A DNA stretch of 64,000 nucleotides from NCBI RefSeq assembly GCF_012910715.1, contig NZ_JABBHF010000005.1:1-64000 (forward strand), given 5' to 3'. The position numbers were made by a program, and so were the translations under genes. This DNA is from Flavivirga algicola. Lineage in GTDB: Bacteria; Bacteroidota; Bacteroidia; Flavobacteriales; Flavobacteriaceae. Position 1 is the first letter of the stretch, and every line of letters starts with the position of its first letter. The notes below the pieces were generated by a model that did no database searches, was not told where the DNA came from, and saw only the letters and a program-made list of their open reading frames with translations. This document shows, in pieces, positions 51,990 to 62,422 of the stretch.

Positions 51990-53429
51990 TTATTGATTCC
52001 ACCAAATAGGTGTGGTAATTGGTACTACTGCTGGCGCTTGTAAATTTGTCGACGTTTCTCCAGCTGGATATAATAAACGTTGAGGAAATCCAGTGCCTAA
52101 TACACCGTTTACAGAAACTGCAAATTGACCAGGAATATAACCTGCGTCGGTTTGAGGAACTGTAGATGTTGCAGGAATCCCTGTTCTGTGCCATTCAAAG
52201 AATGCTTCTGCACCATTTCCTGGATAACTAGCAATCCACTTTTGGGTAATAATGGCTGTAAGGTTTTCGTCAAATGTACCGCTTGGGTATTCGTAAGCTC
52301 CAGCTGTTGCAACAAATGCCGAGCCGTCTAAGCTCCATTTATTAAAGTTTTCCATCACTGCAGCATCATACATGGCTTTAGCACCTGTGCCACTGTTGTA
52401 ACGTTCCATAGCTTCAGCTTGCATGAATAAACTTTCTTCATGGCTTATAAAGTAAACAGGGGTAAGAGGACTTAAGATAGAAACCGCAAATGTGTTTGGT
52501 CCAGCAGGGTTGTTATAATCACCTTGATTCACAGGATTTCCAGCTGTATAAAATAAACCCAATCTTGAATCTAAATTCGTCGCTAAATAAGAATGCATCG
52601 TTGTACTAGCCCTTAAATTAAGTGCTGTATTTAATTGTCTCTTATCAGATTCGAATAAAGGATTACTCACGTTTGGAGCATCAGTAAAACCTGTTAAAGA
52701 AGCATCGGTATCTAAAAAGGGTGCATTAGCATTAATCATGGCAGTAATTCCAGCTTGCGCTACAGAAGGTCTGGCCTCTGTCTGGCGTAAGAATATTTTA
52801 AGTTTAAGTGTATTGGCAAACTTAACCCAATTATTCATGTTACCTCCAAAAACCAAATCATCAGCACCAGGTGTATCACCTACAGAGGCTCCTAAATTAC
52901 GACCCAATGCATCATCAAGATCAGCAATCATGGCATCATATACGGCTTCACCTGTGTCAAATTTAGGTTGAAAGATTAAAGGATCATTTGCTTCACTATA
53001 AGGAATGTCACCATACCAATCAGTAAGCATATGCGATATATATGTTTCTAGTACAGTTGCTATTAAGTAGTAATTCCAATTTTCGGCAGCCAAAGCTTTT
53101 TTCTTAATATTTCTGATATCTAGAAGGCCGTCATAGGTATTACGCCATCCACTCTCGGCAATGGCATCTGTAGTTCCTAAAGTATAGTTATCCACTACAC
53201 GATATTGACTTGAACCAGGGCTTTGCGACCACATTTGCGACCAAATACCGCCAATTAATGCCCAGTTAGCTCCTTGTACACCAGCTACAGCTGTAATACT
53301 CGCTGGTAATTCAACTTCAAAAGCTAAATCATCAGGAGTTAGGTCGTCAGGATCTCTGTTTATATCTAAAACTGAATCGCAAGATATTAACATTCCAAAT
53401 CCTATTAATAATAATATTATTTTTTTCAT
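51990..53429 (-). CDS. SusD/RagB-type nutrient-binding lipoprotein
   Basis: This 479-residue lipoprotein (lipobox MLISC) belongs to the SusD-like group of the PF12771 sort: DINRDPDDLTPDDL after the signal, ALIGGIWSQMWSQSPG, WRNTYDGLLDIRNIKKKA, and FEWHRTGIPATSTVPQTDAGYIPGQ near the end. SusD caps the SusC barrel and delivers the substrate. It lies 18 bases after susC. No carbohydrate-active enzymes are present, so the nutrient may be a peptide or another compound. Confidence 0.92.
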   Translation of the reverse strand: MKKIILLLIGFGMLISCDSVLDINRDPDDLTPDDLAFEVELPASITAVAGVQGANWALIGGIWSQMWSQSPGSSQYRVVDNYTLGTTDAIAESGWRNTYDGLLDIRNIKKKALAAENWNYYLIATVLETYISHMLTDWYGDIPYSEANDPLIFQPKFDTGEAVYDAMIADLDDALGRNLGASVGDTPGADDLVFGGNMNNWVKFANTLKLKIFLRQTEARPSVAQAGITAMINANAPFLDTDASLTGFTDAPNVSNPLFESDKRQLNTALNLRASTTMHSYLATNLDSRLGLFYTAGNPVNQGDYNNPAGPNTFAVSILSPLTPVYFISHEESLFMQAEAMERYNSGTGAKAMYDAAVMENFNKWSLDGSAFVATAGAYEYPSGTFDENLTAIITQKWIASYPGNGAEAFFEWHRTGIPATSTVPQTDAGYIPGQFAVSVNGVLGTGFPQRLLYPAGETSTNLQAPAVVPITTPIWWNQ

Positions 53430-53447
53430 TGTATATTTTTTTAATTA

Positions 53448-56400
53448 TTAGAATGACATTTTTAATGCAACTCCGTATGTTCTTTGAGCAGGGTTTCCTG
53501 CAAACTCACCAAATTCAGTTGCTAAATCATTACCTCCAAATGAAGTAACCTCAGGATCTACATAAGGATTTTCATCTGGAGTCCAAAGCATTAAATTTCT
53601 GCCATAAACACTTAAAGATAAGGAACTTAATCCTGATTTCCCAATAATGCTTTCAGGGAAACTATAAGATAAAGACAAATCACGTAATCTTATAAACGTC
53701 TTATCAATGATGTGGTTGGTTGCTTCTGTAGTAGGGTTGTTACTTGCACTATAAAAACCAGTAACGGCATCAAAAGTAATAGGCGTTGTATTTTCAGGAT
53801 ACGTAGGAGCCGTAATAACAGAGCCATCTGGTGCATAAACACCATCATCAATAACAGAGTTAGGTACTATAAACGTATTTCTGTCATTATATGTTGTAGC
53901 TATAGAATTCCCAGTAAATCCTAAAAGTCTGGATGTATAAGAGTACATTTCTCCACCTTCTTTCCAGTCAAATCCAAATGATAATCTGAAATTTTTATAT
54001 CTAATAGTATTTTGAAGCCCCATCACAAAATCTCTTTGTGAATCACCAATGGTTTGTTCTTCAGTAGATTGTAATGGAATCCCTGTGTTAGGATCTACAA
54101 TAATCTGACCAGCATCATTTGTTTGTGGAACACGTGCTTGGAAAACACTTAAGGGCTGTCCTTCAATAGCATAAAAGTTTACACCAAAAGCACTGTTAAT
54201 TAATAGTTTATCTAAGCCATCTGGAAGGTCTGTAACTTTATTCTTATTTTTTGTAAATGTATAGTCTATATTCCAACTAAAATCATCTGTTCTAATTGGG
54301 ACTAAACCAAGAGCGACCTCTATACCTTTATTTTCGATATCTAAAAAGTTACCAAAAATTTCTCTATACCCTGTAGAGTTAGGAAGTTGTTGAGCTATAA
54401 TAGCACCATCAGTTGTTTTTGTATAATAAGCAATATCTGCAGTAATCCTATTGTTAAAGAATCTACCTTCAAGACCTATTTCGTATTCATCAGTAAATTC
54501 AGGTTCTATTCCTATGTTTCCTAAAGTTCTACCAATTTCAAAAGAGTTTAGGTTGTTGAATGGGAAGTTAATAGACCCAAAATAAGCACCAGCAACACCT
54601 TGTGTAGCAGAACTTTCTGTTAAATATAGACCGGCACCATTTGCAAGTGACGCATAACCTCCACGAGCTTTTAAGAAGTGTGCTCCATTATCTAAAACAA
54701 TGGCACTTAAATTAGCAGAAGGATAGAAAAAGGAATTGTTTCCTATTGCTAAAGTAGATGTCCATTCGTTTCTTGCTGTTAAGTTTAAATAAATACGCTC
54801 TTTAAATGCTAAGGTAGCTGATCCAAAAACCGAATAGTTCTTAGCTTGGGCATCTTGTTGTGCCGTGATTGGCAGTACTGCCGAGTTAGAAATTTCATAG
54901 AAATTAGGAATATCTAGGTTTGTTACTCTAACTTGTAAAGAACTTGTTGTACTATTATTGATAGATCCCCCAAGCGAAGCATCTAATGTAAAGTTTTCAT
55001 TTAAGACAGTATTATAATCGAATGTCATAAAAGACTCATAACGTCTAGCTTGGTTGGTTCTTTCTGTAACACCACCAACAACAGTACTCGCTCCTAATAA
55101 GTCATTTGGAGATCCTGGCGTATAGTTAATAACAGCACCATGACTATGACGTTTACCATTATTTATATCTGCACCAATTTGAATAGTACCAACTAAGTTA
55201 GGTGTGATATCATAAGAGAAATTAATATTTCCGTAAAAGCGCTCACGATTTAAAACCGTTGCATTTTCGTTAAGTAACCACCATGGGTTTCTTGAATACG
55301 GTGTATAGAAATTATCATTATTATTGAAAGGATTATTGGTATAATCTCTTAAGTCTAATACACTAATACCTCTCGGGATTTGAATTAACTCTTGCATAAA
55401 AGTTTCTCCTTCACCTGCACCATCACCTTGTCCAGTATTTACAGCATTTTGCCTAGTTTGTGCATAATTACCATTAACACGAAGTCTGAATTTTTCACCA
55501 GAAATACCGCCATTAAAGCTTAAAGTATTTCTTTTTAAAGCATCAGCATCGGTAGGAATAATACCGTCAGTGTCTACTCTGGAAAATATAACTGAAAAAT
55601 CAGTGTTTTGACCACCACCACTTAGACGAACTGAATTTGTATAGGTATTACCAATATCATAAAAATCTTTAATATTGTCTTTTAGATTTGAGTAAGGTTT
55701 TATTTGCTGCGCATTATCAACTATTTGACCCCAAGGACGAAGCGCTCCAGTGAATTTAGGTCCCCAAGAACCATTTTCATTTGTCGCACCAGTACCGCCA
55801 GCAGGAAGACCTGAATAATCGACACCATTCCAACCTTGACCAAATTCTTGTTGTAAATGCGGGATTCTGGCAACTTCTAAAAAGTCGATAGAACTATTTA
55901 TTTCTACTTTAACCTTTTGTCCAGCTTGTCCTTTCTTGGTCGTAATGATGATAGCTCCACTTTGTGCTCTGGAACCATATAATGCAGTTGCAGCACCACC
56001 TTTAAGGATGTTAATACTCGCAATGGCATTGGCATCAATGTCATTAATATTAGTACCACCATCAAAAGATCTATTAACATCTGTATTTAGTCCGCTAAGA
56101 CTACCCGTGTTTGAAGCCGAAGATACAGGTGTACCATCAATAACATATAAAGGACCATTACCACTTGTAGAACTGAAACCTCTAAAAATTATTTTTGTAG
56201 AGGCACCTGGTTGGTTAGGAGCTGTTACATCCAAACCTGCTACTTTTCCAGATAAACTTTCAAAAGGGTTAAGTGTGGCCACCTCTGTTAATTTTTCCCC
56301 AGAAACTGCGGTTGCAGCATAACCAAGTGATCTTTTTTGCTTGGTTTTACCAAAAGCTGTTACTACAACCTCCTCTAAAGATTCGGCATCTTCTTGTAAT

Positions 56401-56681
56401 GTCACATTAACCGTGTTGGACGCACCAACAGGAGCTTCGGTAGTTGTATACCCCACAAAACTAAAAACAAGGATGTCACCTTGACTAGCTCTTATTGAAT
56501 ACTTTCCGTCGAAATCTGAAGATGTACCAGAAGTAGTACCTTTTACTAAGACAGTAGCTCCAGGTAACGGTAAGCCAGAATCATCTGAAACAGTACCTGA
56601 AATTGTCTTTTCTTGTGCAAACGCAAGTTGCACTACCAACGCTAGTAATAGCGTTAGAATTCCACTAAACTTTGTTTTCAT
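53448..56681 (-). CDS. SusC/RagA-type TonB-linked outer-membrane receptor
   Basis: The 1077-residue protein has a signal peptide, a carboxypeptidase-regulatory-like domain (ISGTVSDDSGLPLPGATV, FDGKYSI), then the SusC plug hallmark EEVVVTAFGKTKQKRSLGYA, plug residues through GAIIITTKKGQ, and a 22-stranded barrel ending in YGVALKMSF. SusC imports large nutrients with energy from TonB. The start ATG 56681 gives a regular signal peptide; the extra ten codons upstream are not needed. First gene of the four-gene uptake operon. Confidence 0.95.
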   Translation of the reverse strand: MKTKFSGILTLLLALVVQLAFAQEKTISGTVSDDSGLPLPGATVLVKGTTSGTSSDFDGKYSIRASQGDILVFSFVGYTTTEAPVGASNTVNVTLQEDAESLEEVVVTAFGKTKQKRSLGYAATAVSGEKLTEVATLNPFESLSGKVAGLDVTAPNQPGASTKIIFRGFSSTSGNGPLYVIDGTPVSSASNTGSLSGLNTDVNRSFDGGTNINDIDANAIASINILKGGAATALYGSRAQSGAIIITTKKGQAGQKVKVEINSSIDFLEVARIPHLQQEFGQGWNGVDYSGLPAGGTGATNENGSWGPKFTGALRPWGQIVDNAQQIKPYSNLKDNIKDFYDIGNTYTNSVRLSGGGQNTDFSVIFSRVDTDGIIPTDADALKRNTLSFNGGISGEKFRLRVNGNYAQTRQNAVNTGQGDGAGEGETFMQELIQIPRGISVLDLRDYTNNPFNNNDNFYTPYSRNPWWLLNENATVLNRERFYGNINFSYDITPNLVGTIQIGADINNGKRHSHGAVINYTPGSPNDLLGASTVVGGVTERTNQARRYESFMTFDYNTVLNENFTLDASLGGSINNSTTSSLQVRVTNLDIPNFYEISNSAVLPITAQQDAQAKNYSVFGSATLAFKERIYLNLTARNEWTSTLAIGNNSFFYPSANLSAIVLDNGAHFLKARGGYASLANGAGLYLTESSATQGVAGAYFGSINFPFNNLNSFEIGRTLGNIGIEPEFTDEYEIGLEGRFFNNRITADIAYYTKTTDGAIIAQQLPNSTGYREIFGNFLDIENKGIEVALGLVPIRTDDFSWNIDYTFTKNKNKVTDLPDGLDKLLINSAFGVNFYAIEGQPLSVFQARVPQTNDAGQIIVDPNTGIPLQSTEEQTIGDSQRDFVMGLQNTIRYKNFRLSFGFDWKEGGEMYSYTSRLLGFTGNSIATTYNDRNTFIVPNSVIDDGVYAPDGSVITAPTYPENTTPITFDAVTGFYSASNNPTTEATNHIIDKTFIRLRDLSLSYSFPESIIGKSGLSSLSLSVYGRNLMLWTPDENPYVDPEVTSFGGNDLATEFGEFAGNPAQRTYGVALKMSF

Positions 56682-56894
56682 TTTATAATTATTTGAATTA
56701 GTCAATGCCAAAAATCATAATAAAAAGTTAATAAAACAATAAATAATGGTTAAAATTTACCTTTTAACGAGAATTTTTAAGAAAAGTGGAAAAAAAGAAT
56801 ACGTTCAAATGAGGCGTTTTTAATTTATTTTTAAAAAAAAGATACTCGGTTTTTATTACTTGAATTATAAAATTTAGTAAAATATTAACAAAAA

Positions 56895-58589
56895 CTAAAA
56901 ATTAGCCACCAGACTTATATGTATTTTAGAATTTGAAAGTTTGAATTTTTGATTTTCATTTTTACCATTTGCATAGTTAAATCTAAATAGTCCTGCTTGA
57001 GTAAGAACACCAAAGCCAAAGCCGTAACCAAAAAGCTTTTCCCTGGTATTCAAAATTTTATTCTCAAAATATGCTGCATCTATAATGGAATGGATATAAA
57101 TAGAATTGTTAAGTTGATATCTGTACTCTGTGTTTATTAAACCAAATAGAGATGCAAATAGACTGTTTTCCTCAAAACCCCTAATGGAATTTATACCGCC
57201 AAATCTTGATAGTTCATTTTCTAAATAAGTGTCGGAATTTAAAAAAGCACTATTTAACCTTAAAAAAATGCTGTTTTTTCTGTTTAAATGAAAGGTTTTA
57301 AAAGCGTCAATAGAAATTTGCGATTGTTTCTCTTGTGTGTTGAGCGATTTTCTTTTTCCAAAGTTGGTTTCTAGATATAGTTTGGAATTAATTGGAAAAA
57401 GCAGATGTAAGGGGTGCGGTTTTATAAACTCATATGCAAAGGTGTAGTATTGTGTGTTGTAATCAGAAATTATGGGCGATATATTTTCCGTTAATAAGTT
57501 GTTGGACTCTGTAGAAAGAAGCCCCGCATAAACCTTATGTTTTGGATTTATTTGATAGTGCAATTTCAGGGCCTGATTTACAGTTGTAAATGAAGAATCC
57601 TTTTTGAAGATTCGTAAGGATAAGTCAACACCTATAGGCGATTTAAATAGGTATGGAAGTGTTAAATCTGCTTGAAATGTTTTTTGGTCATTTTCATCAC
57701 TTTTATATAATAATTTAAATGATTCCCCAAAGTTTAAGTTGTTAGTTAAATTTAAGTTTAAGTAACCATCAAATTCCAGTTTGTTTGTTTCTTCATTGGT
57801 TCCAAAACCTAAAAAGCCATCAAAAGAATTACTTTTTGCTTTTTCAAGATACAAGTATAATGTCGTTGAGTCTTTAGAAAATAAAACTTCTGGAGATTTT
57901 ATCTGATTGGCAAACCGTAAGTTGTTTAGTTCGTTGGTTTTGCTTCTAATTTTGGTTAAATCAAAAACCTGAGAAGGTTTAATTTTTAAGAAGTGGTTTA
58001 GATAGGAGTGTGGAAATTTTTCATAGCCTTTTATCATAATGTTGCTAATCGTTCTCTTTTTTACTTCCGATTCAATGATCAGATGCGCAGATAGATTGAA
58101 GCTGTCTTTTACTTTAATGTTGGACAGGCGTAGTTTTGAAAAGGGTAAGCCTTCTTCTGAAATTTTAAAATTAATTAAATTCAAGGCATTTTCGACTTTG
58201 TTAAGCTCTAACTCAAAATAATCATCAAAAATGTTTTTGGAAATGATTTCTAAAAGAGAACGTTTAATCTTTGTCTTGTCGTAATATACATATATGGTGT
58301 TGAATTTCTTTTTTAAGTGAATTCGACTTGTGAATAAGGAATCGTTTATCTTAATGGTTTCTTTTAGTTCATTTTCAATATATCCTATTTTGTAGAGTCT
58401 TTTTTGAACACTGTCTATTTCACGTTTAATGGATGTGTAATCTTTGTGTTTTTTTAAATAGTTTAAGGAGTCGATCAAGCTGGTTTCATGCTCAGTATTG
58501 CCATTAATTTTTAGATGTAAATTTTGGCAAAACAGTTTTGAAGAAAAAAGTGTGTATATAATAAGGAGTAAAAAAGAAGCTTTTTTCAC
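56895..58589 (-). CDS. Omp85-family (TamA-like) outer-membrane protein
   Basis: The 564-residue protein starts with a signal peptide (GTG start at 58589; no ATG available) and contains POTRA-like repeats (KRTISNIMIKGYEKFPHSYLNHFLKI) and a C-terminal surface-antigen barrel including RFGGINSIRGFEE, the (V/I)RGF motif of Omp85 barrels. It is shorter than BamA and may export or insert a specific substrate. It stands between the SusC locus and the ribosomal operon, with spacers of 213 and 334 bases. Confidence 0.83.
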   Translation of the reverse strand: MKKASFLLLIIYTLFSSKLFCQNLHLKINGNTEHETSLIDSLNYLKKHKDYTSIKREIDSVQKRLYKIGYIENELKETIKINDSLFTSRIHLKKKFNTIYVYYDKTKIKRSLLEIISKNIFDDYFELELNKVENALNLINFKISEEGLPFSKLRLSNIKVKDSFNLSAHLIIESEVKKRTISNIMIKGYEKFPHSYLNHFLKIKPSQVFDLTKIRSKTNELNNLRFANQIKSPEVLFSKDSTTLYLYLEKAKSNSFDGFLGFGTNEETNKLEFDGYLNLNLTNNLNFGESFKLLYKSDENDQKTFQADLTLPYLFKSPIGVDLSLRIFKKDSSFTTVNQALKLHYQINPKHKVYAGLLSTESNNLLTENISPIISDYNTQYYTFAYEFIKPHPLHLLFPINSKLYLETNFGKRKSLNTQEKQSQISIDAFKTFHLNRKNSIFLRLNSAFLNSDTYLENELSRFGGINSIRGFEENSLFASLFGLINTEYRYQLNNSIYIHSIIDAAYFENKILNTREKLFGYGFGFGVLTQAGLFRFNYANGKNENQKFKLSNSKIHISLVANF

Positions 58590-58849
58590 TTTATGATAGC
58601 TAGCTGATTATTGTGTAAATCTAACGGAAAACCTAGACTTATAATATAAGTGATTAGATAATTTTTCAGATCTATTAGAATTAGGTTGTCTTTCTTATTA
58701 AAAAAGGGCTATTAACTTTAGAGTTTTTTTAAGGTAGAATGAGGCCATTTAGGTAGATAAATAAAGAGGTTGAAACATGTGCGGGGCTTGGTTGAAGTAT
58801 TCTATGAAAAGCAAATATTCATTAAGGCATGAAAATTAATGAATTAGGA

Positions 58850-58880
58850 TTTGAATTATTCATTTTAATTTCTACCTTTG
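58850..58880 (+). promoter_or_regulatory. Strong promoter of the str/S10 operon
   Basis: TTTG (58850-58853), 19 bases, TACCTTTG (58873-58880): a full match to the Bacteroidota consensus. The transcript should start near 58885. Confidence 0.75.
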
Positions 58881-58884
58881 CAGC

Positions 58885-58898
58885 CCTCTTAGAAGAGG
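58885..58898 (+). promoter_or_regulatory. Leader hairpin at the transcript start of rpsL
   Basis: CCTCTT and AAGAGG form a hairpin with a two-base loop at the predicted 5' end of the mRNA, about 25 bases before the start codon. It may stabilise the message or control initiation. Confidence 0.4.
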
Positions 58899-58923
58899 AT
58901 TTTAAAATTTATATATAATATAT

Positions 58924-59298
58924 ATGCCAACAATTTCACAATTAGTAAGAACAGGAAGAGCCAAAATAACCAAGAAGAGTAAATCGGCTGCTTTAGATTC
59001 TTGTCCGCAAAGACGTGGTGTGTGTACTCGTGTTTATACGACAACTCCTAAAAAACCAAACTCAGCAATGCGTAAGGTGGCAAGGGTTCGTTTAACAAAC
59101 GGTAACGAGGTTAATGCATACATTGGTGGAGAAGGACATAATCTACAAGAGCACTCGATAGTATTGGTTAGAGGTGGAAGGGTAAAAGATTTGCCAGGAG
59201 TTAGATATCACATCGTTCGTGGTGCTTTGGACACAGCAGGTGTTTCAGGTAGAACACAACGTAGATCTAAGTATGGTGCTAAACGCCCTAAGAAGTAA
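58924..59298 (+). CDS. rpsL: 30S ribosomal protein S12
   Basis: The 124-residue protein is a typical S12: [53 protein letters not shown] and [15 protein letters not shown]. It sits at the decoding centre; the K42-equivalent in TPKKPNS is the position where streptomycin resistance changes arise, and it is a normal lysine here. First gene of the str operon, 22 bases before rpsG. Confidence 0.99.
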   Translation: MPTISQLVRTGRAKITKKSKSAALDSCPQRRGVCTRVYTTTPKKPNSAMRKVARVRLTNGNEVNAYIGGEGHNLQEHSIVLVRGGRVKDLPGVRYHIVRGALDTAGVSGRTQRRSKYGAKRPKK

Positions 59299-59320
59299 TT
59301 TAAAACTTTAAGAAGAAGAC

Positions 59321-59797
59321 ATGAGAAAAAGAGCAGCAAAAAAGAGACCGCTTTTACCAGATCCACGTTTTAACGATCAGTTAGTTACTCGTTTCGTTAA
59401 TATGATGATGTGGGACGGAAAAAAGTCTGTCGCTTTTAAAGTATTCTACGATGCTATTGATATTGTAGACTCGAAAAAAACTGACGAAGAAAAAACAGCT
59501 TTAGAGACATGGAAAGATGCTTTGTCTAATGTGATGCCTCACGTAGAAGTGCGTAGCCGTCGTGTTGGTGGTGCAACATTTCAAATTCCAATGCAGATTC
59601 GTCCAGATCGTAAAGTTTCAACAGCAATGAAATGGCTTATAGGCTATGCGCGCAAAAGAAACGAAAAATCTATGGCGCAACGTTTGGCTTCAGAAATTTT
59701 AGCAGCAGCTAAAGAAGAAGGGGCAGCGGTTAAGAAAAGAGTTGATACTCACAAAATGGCAGAAGCAAATAAAGCATTCTCTCACTTTAGATTTTAA
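59321..59797 (+). CDS. rpsG: 30S ribosomal protein S7
   Basis: The 158-residue protein starts MRKRAAKKR and has [27 protein letters not shown] and [13 protein letters not shown] typical of S7. It nucleates 30S head assembly by binding the 3' domain of 16S rRNA. It ends six bases before fusA. Confidence 0.99.
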   Translation: MRKRAAKKRPLLPDPRFNDQLVTRFVNMMMWDGKKSVAFKVFYDAIDIVDSKKTDEEKTALETWKDALSNVMPHVEVRSRRVGGATFQIPMQIRPDRKVSTAMKWLIGYARKRNEKSMAQRLASEILAAAKEEGAAVKKRVDTHKMAEANKAFSHFRF

Positions 59798-59803
59798 TAC
59801 GAC

Positions 59804-61930
59804 ATGGCAAGAGATTTAAAATTTACTAGAAATATAGGTATTGCTGCACATATTGATGCAGGAAAAACTACAACTACAGAACGTATTCTTTATTATACAG
59901 GTGTGTCTCATAAAATTGGAGAAGTGCATGATGGTGCTGCTACAATGGACTGGATGGAACAAGAGCAAGAAAGAGGTATTACAATTACTTCTGCAGCTAC
60001 AACTTGTGAGTGGAAATTCCCAATTGAAAATGGGCAGCCAACTCCTGAAACTAAAGGATATCACTTTAATATAATTGACACACCAGGTCACGTAGATTTT
60101 ACTGTTGAGGTAAATCGTTCTTTACGTGTACTTGATGGTTTAGTGTTCTTATTTAGTGCAGTTGATGGTGTTGAGCCACAATCTGAAACTAACTGGAGAC
60201 TAGCGGATAACTATAAAGTGCCCCGTATCGGTTTTGTTAATAAAATGGACCGTCAGGGATCTAACTTTTTAGGTGTTTGTCAGCAAGTAAAAGATATGTT
60301 AAAGTCTAACGCCGTGCCAATTGTTTTGAATATTGGTGATGAAGCTGACTTTAAAGGAATTATCGATTTAGTAAAGAATCGTGCTATTGTTTGGCATGAT
60401 GAAACTCAAGGGGCGACTTTTGATGTAATCGATATCCCAGAAGATATGAAAGAAGAAGCTCGTAAGTACCGTGCGCTTTTAATAGAAGAAGTTGCAACTT
60501 ACGATGAGGAGCTGTTAGAAAAATTCATGGAAGATGAAGATTCTATTACAGAAGAGGAAGTGCATGCCGCACTTAGAGCTGCTGTAATGGATATGGCTAT
60601 CATTCCTATGATTTGTGGTTCTGCTTTTAAAAATAAAGGTGTACAGTTTTTATTAGATGCTGTTTGTCGTTACTTACCATCTCCAACAGATAGAGATAAT
60701 ATTGTAGGTACAGATCCAAGAACAGGAGAAGAGGCTGTACGTAAGCCAGATGTTAAGGATCCGTTTTCGGCTTTGGCATTTAAAATTGCTACAGATCCTT
60801 TTGTAGGTCGTTTGGCATTCTTTAGAGCATATTCAGGTCGTTTAGATGCTGGTTCTTACATATTGAACAACCGTTCAGGTAAAAAAGAGCGTATCTCTCG
60901 TATTTATCAAATGCACTCTAACAAGCAAAACGCAATCGATTATATCGAAGCAGGAGATATTGGTGCAGCAGTAGGGTTTAAAGATATCAAGACAGGAGAT
61001 ACTATGTCTGATGAAAAAAATCCTATTGTTTTAGAGTCTATGGATTTTCCAGATCCAGTAATCGGTATTGCGGTTGAGCCTAAAACAAAAGCAGATGTTG
61101 ATAAATTAGGGATGTCTTTAGCGAAACTAGCTGAAGAAGATCCAACATTTACTGCAAGAACAGACGAAGCTTCAGGTCAGACTATTATTTCTGGAATGGG
61201 GGAGCTTCACTTAGATATTATTGTTGATCGTCTTAAACGTGAGTTTAAGGTGGAAGTAAACCAAGGTCAACCACAAGTAGAATACAAAGAAGCAATTACA
61301 CAACGTGCAGAACACAGAGAAGTTTATAAAAAACAATCTGGTGGTCGTGGTAAATTCGCAGACATTGTATTTACATTGGAACCTGCTGAGGAAGGAAAAG
61401 TAGGATTGGAATTTATTTCTGAAATAAAAGGAGGTAACGTTCCTAAGGAATTTGTTCCTTCTGTTGAAAAAGGATTCAAAATGGCTATGGTTAATGGACC
61501 ATTAGCAGGATATGAAGTTGATGCTATGAAAGTAACATTAACAGATGGTTCTTATCATGATGTGGATTCGGATCAATTATCATTCGAATTGGCTGCTAAA
61601 CTTGGATTTAAAGCTGCTGCAAAAGCTGCAAAAGCGGTGATTATGGAGCCTATTATGAAACTTGAGGTGATTACACCTGAAGAAAACATGGGTGACATTG
61701 TAGGTGATTTAAATAGAAGAAGAGGTCAAGTAAGTGACATGGGAGATAGAGCAGGTGCAAAAACTGTAAAGGCTACCGTACCATTGTCAGAAATGTTTGG
61801 GTATGTTACTACATTAAGAACATTATCATCAGGTCGTGCAACGTCAACAATGGAATTTTCACATTATGCTGAAACACCTTCGAATATATCTGAAGAAGTA
61901 ATTAAGGCAGCTAAAGGTGTTGAAGCTTAA
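59804..61930 (+). CDS. fusA: Elongation factor G
   Basis: The 708-residue protein has all EF-G domains: G1 [16 protein letters not shown], switch RGITI, G3 [10 protein letters not shown]4 NKMD, and C-terminal domains IV and V ([22 protein letters not shown]). It drives ribosome translocation. Length is typical for Bacteroidota EF-G. It lies between rpsG and rpsJ, 11 bases before the latter; EF-Tu is not encoded in this window. Confidence 0.99.
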   Translation: MARDLKFTRNIGIAAHIDAGKTTTTERILYYTGVSHKIGEVHDGAATMDWMEQEQERGITITSAATTCEWKFPIENGQPTPETKGYHFNIIDTPGHVDFTVEVNRSLRVLDGLVFLFSAVDGVEPQSETNWRLADNYKVPRIGFVNKMDRQGSNFLGVCQQVKDMLKSNAVPIVLNIGDEADFKGIIDLVKNRAIVWHDETQGATFDVIDIPEDMKEEARKYRALLIEEVATYDEELLEKFMEDEDSITEEEVHAALRAAVMDMAIIPMICGSAFKNKGVQFLLDAVCRYLPSPTDRDNIVGTDPRTGEEAVRKPDVKDPFSALAFKIATDPFVGRLAFFRAYSGRLDAGSYILNNRSGKKERISRIYQMHSNKQNAIDYIEAGDIGAAVGFKDIKTGDTMSDEKNPIVLESMDFPDPVIGIAVEPKTKADVDKLGMSLAKLAEEDPTFTARTDEASGQTIISGMGELHLDIIVDRLKREFKVEVNQGQPQVEYKEAITQRAEHREVYKKQSGGRGKFADIVFTLEPAEEGKVGLEFISEIKGGNVPKEFVPSVEKGFKMAMVNGPLAGYEVDAMKVTLTDGSYHDVDSDQLSFELAAKLGFKAAAKAAKAVIMEPIMKLEVITPEENMGDIVGDLNRRRGQVSDMGDRAGAKTVKATVPLSEMFGYVTTLRTLSSGRATSTMEFSHYAETPSNISEEVIKAAKGVEA

Positions 61931-61941
61931 AATCTAAGAAA

Positions 61942-62247
61942 ATGAGTCAAAAAATCAGAATAAAATTAAAATCTTACGATCACAACTTAGTAGATAAGTC
62001 TGCTGATAAGATTGTAAAGACTGTAAAAAGCACTGGAGCTGTAGTAACTGGACCTATTCCATTGCCAACACACAAGAAAATTTTCACAGTATTACGTTCA
62101 CCACACGTAAACAAGAAATCAAGAGAGCAATTTCAATTAAGTTCTTATAAGAGATTATTGGATATCTACTCTTCGTCATCAAAGACTATTGATGCGTTAA
62201 TGAAACTTGAGTTACCAAGTGGTGTTGAGGTAGAGATTAAGGTATAA
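61942..62247 (+). CDS. rpsJ: 30S ribosomal protein S10
   Basis: The 101-residue protein has the S10 core [49 protein letters not shown] and [16 protein letters not shown]. It binds the 30S head and also acts in NusB/NusE antitermination. A gap of 175 bases with two hairpins separates it from rplC, unusual within an S10 operon. Confidence 0.98.
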   Translation: MSQKIRIKLKSYDHNLVDKSADKIVKTVKSTGAVVTGPIPLPTHKKIFTVLRSPHVNKKSREQFQLSSYKRLLDIYSSSSKTIDALMKLELPSGVEVEIKV

Positions 62248-62255
62248 TAATTGGT

Positions 62256-62305
62256 TTCGACTTCGCTCAACCAACAATTATTATTGGTTGCTGAGCGGAG
62301 TCGAA
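62256..62305. repeat. Intergenic hairpin repeat (TTCGACTTCGCTCA family)
   Basis: TTCGACTTCGCTCA (62256-62269) pairs with TGAGCGGAGTCGAA (62292-62305), with one G-T pair; AACCAA/TTGGTT extends the stem inside. Such TTCGACT-CGCTCA repeats are common between flavobacterial genes. Here it lies inside the ribosomal operon. Confidence 0.7.
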
Positions 62306-62353
62306 GCAAACATGTCCCACCGATGTGGTCGCGGGAAAAACGGGTAAATACAT

Positions 62354-62390
62354 TTCAGGGACGAAACGTATTTTGTCCCTGAATTTTTTT
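62354..62390 (+). terminator. Strong hairpin with T-tract between rpsJ and rplC (terminator or attenuator)
   Basis: TTCAGGGAC (62354-62362) and GTCCCTGAA (62375-62383) extend inward to a 13-bp stem with a four-base CGTA loop, followed by TTTTTTT. It has all features of an intrinsic terminator, yet sits 33 bases before rplC in a normally continuous operon. It may be an attenuator or a partial terminator. Confidence 0.7.
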
Positions 62391-62422
62391 AAATAAGTAA
62401 TAAATAAATTAATAATTAAATT

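Larger units (their letters stand above)
58590..58923. other. Control region of the str operon (334 bases)
   Basis: AT-rich spacer. A 15-base palindrome ACTTATA-A-TATAAGT lies at 58637-58651. At the right end are the rpsL promoter and leader hairpin. I see no RNA gene here. Confidence 0.5.

Noticed and set aside
51916-52194. 92-codon minus-strand frame crossing the susD end
   Set aside because: Alternate frame overlapping the true SusD C-terminus and DUF5011 start; Arg/Ser/Ile-rich nonsense translation.
55936-56322. 128-codon plus-strand frame within susC
   Set aside because: Antisense to the plug-domain region of a clear SusC gene; composition mirrors the codons of the real gene.
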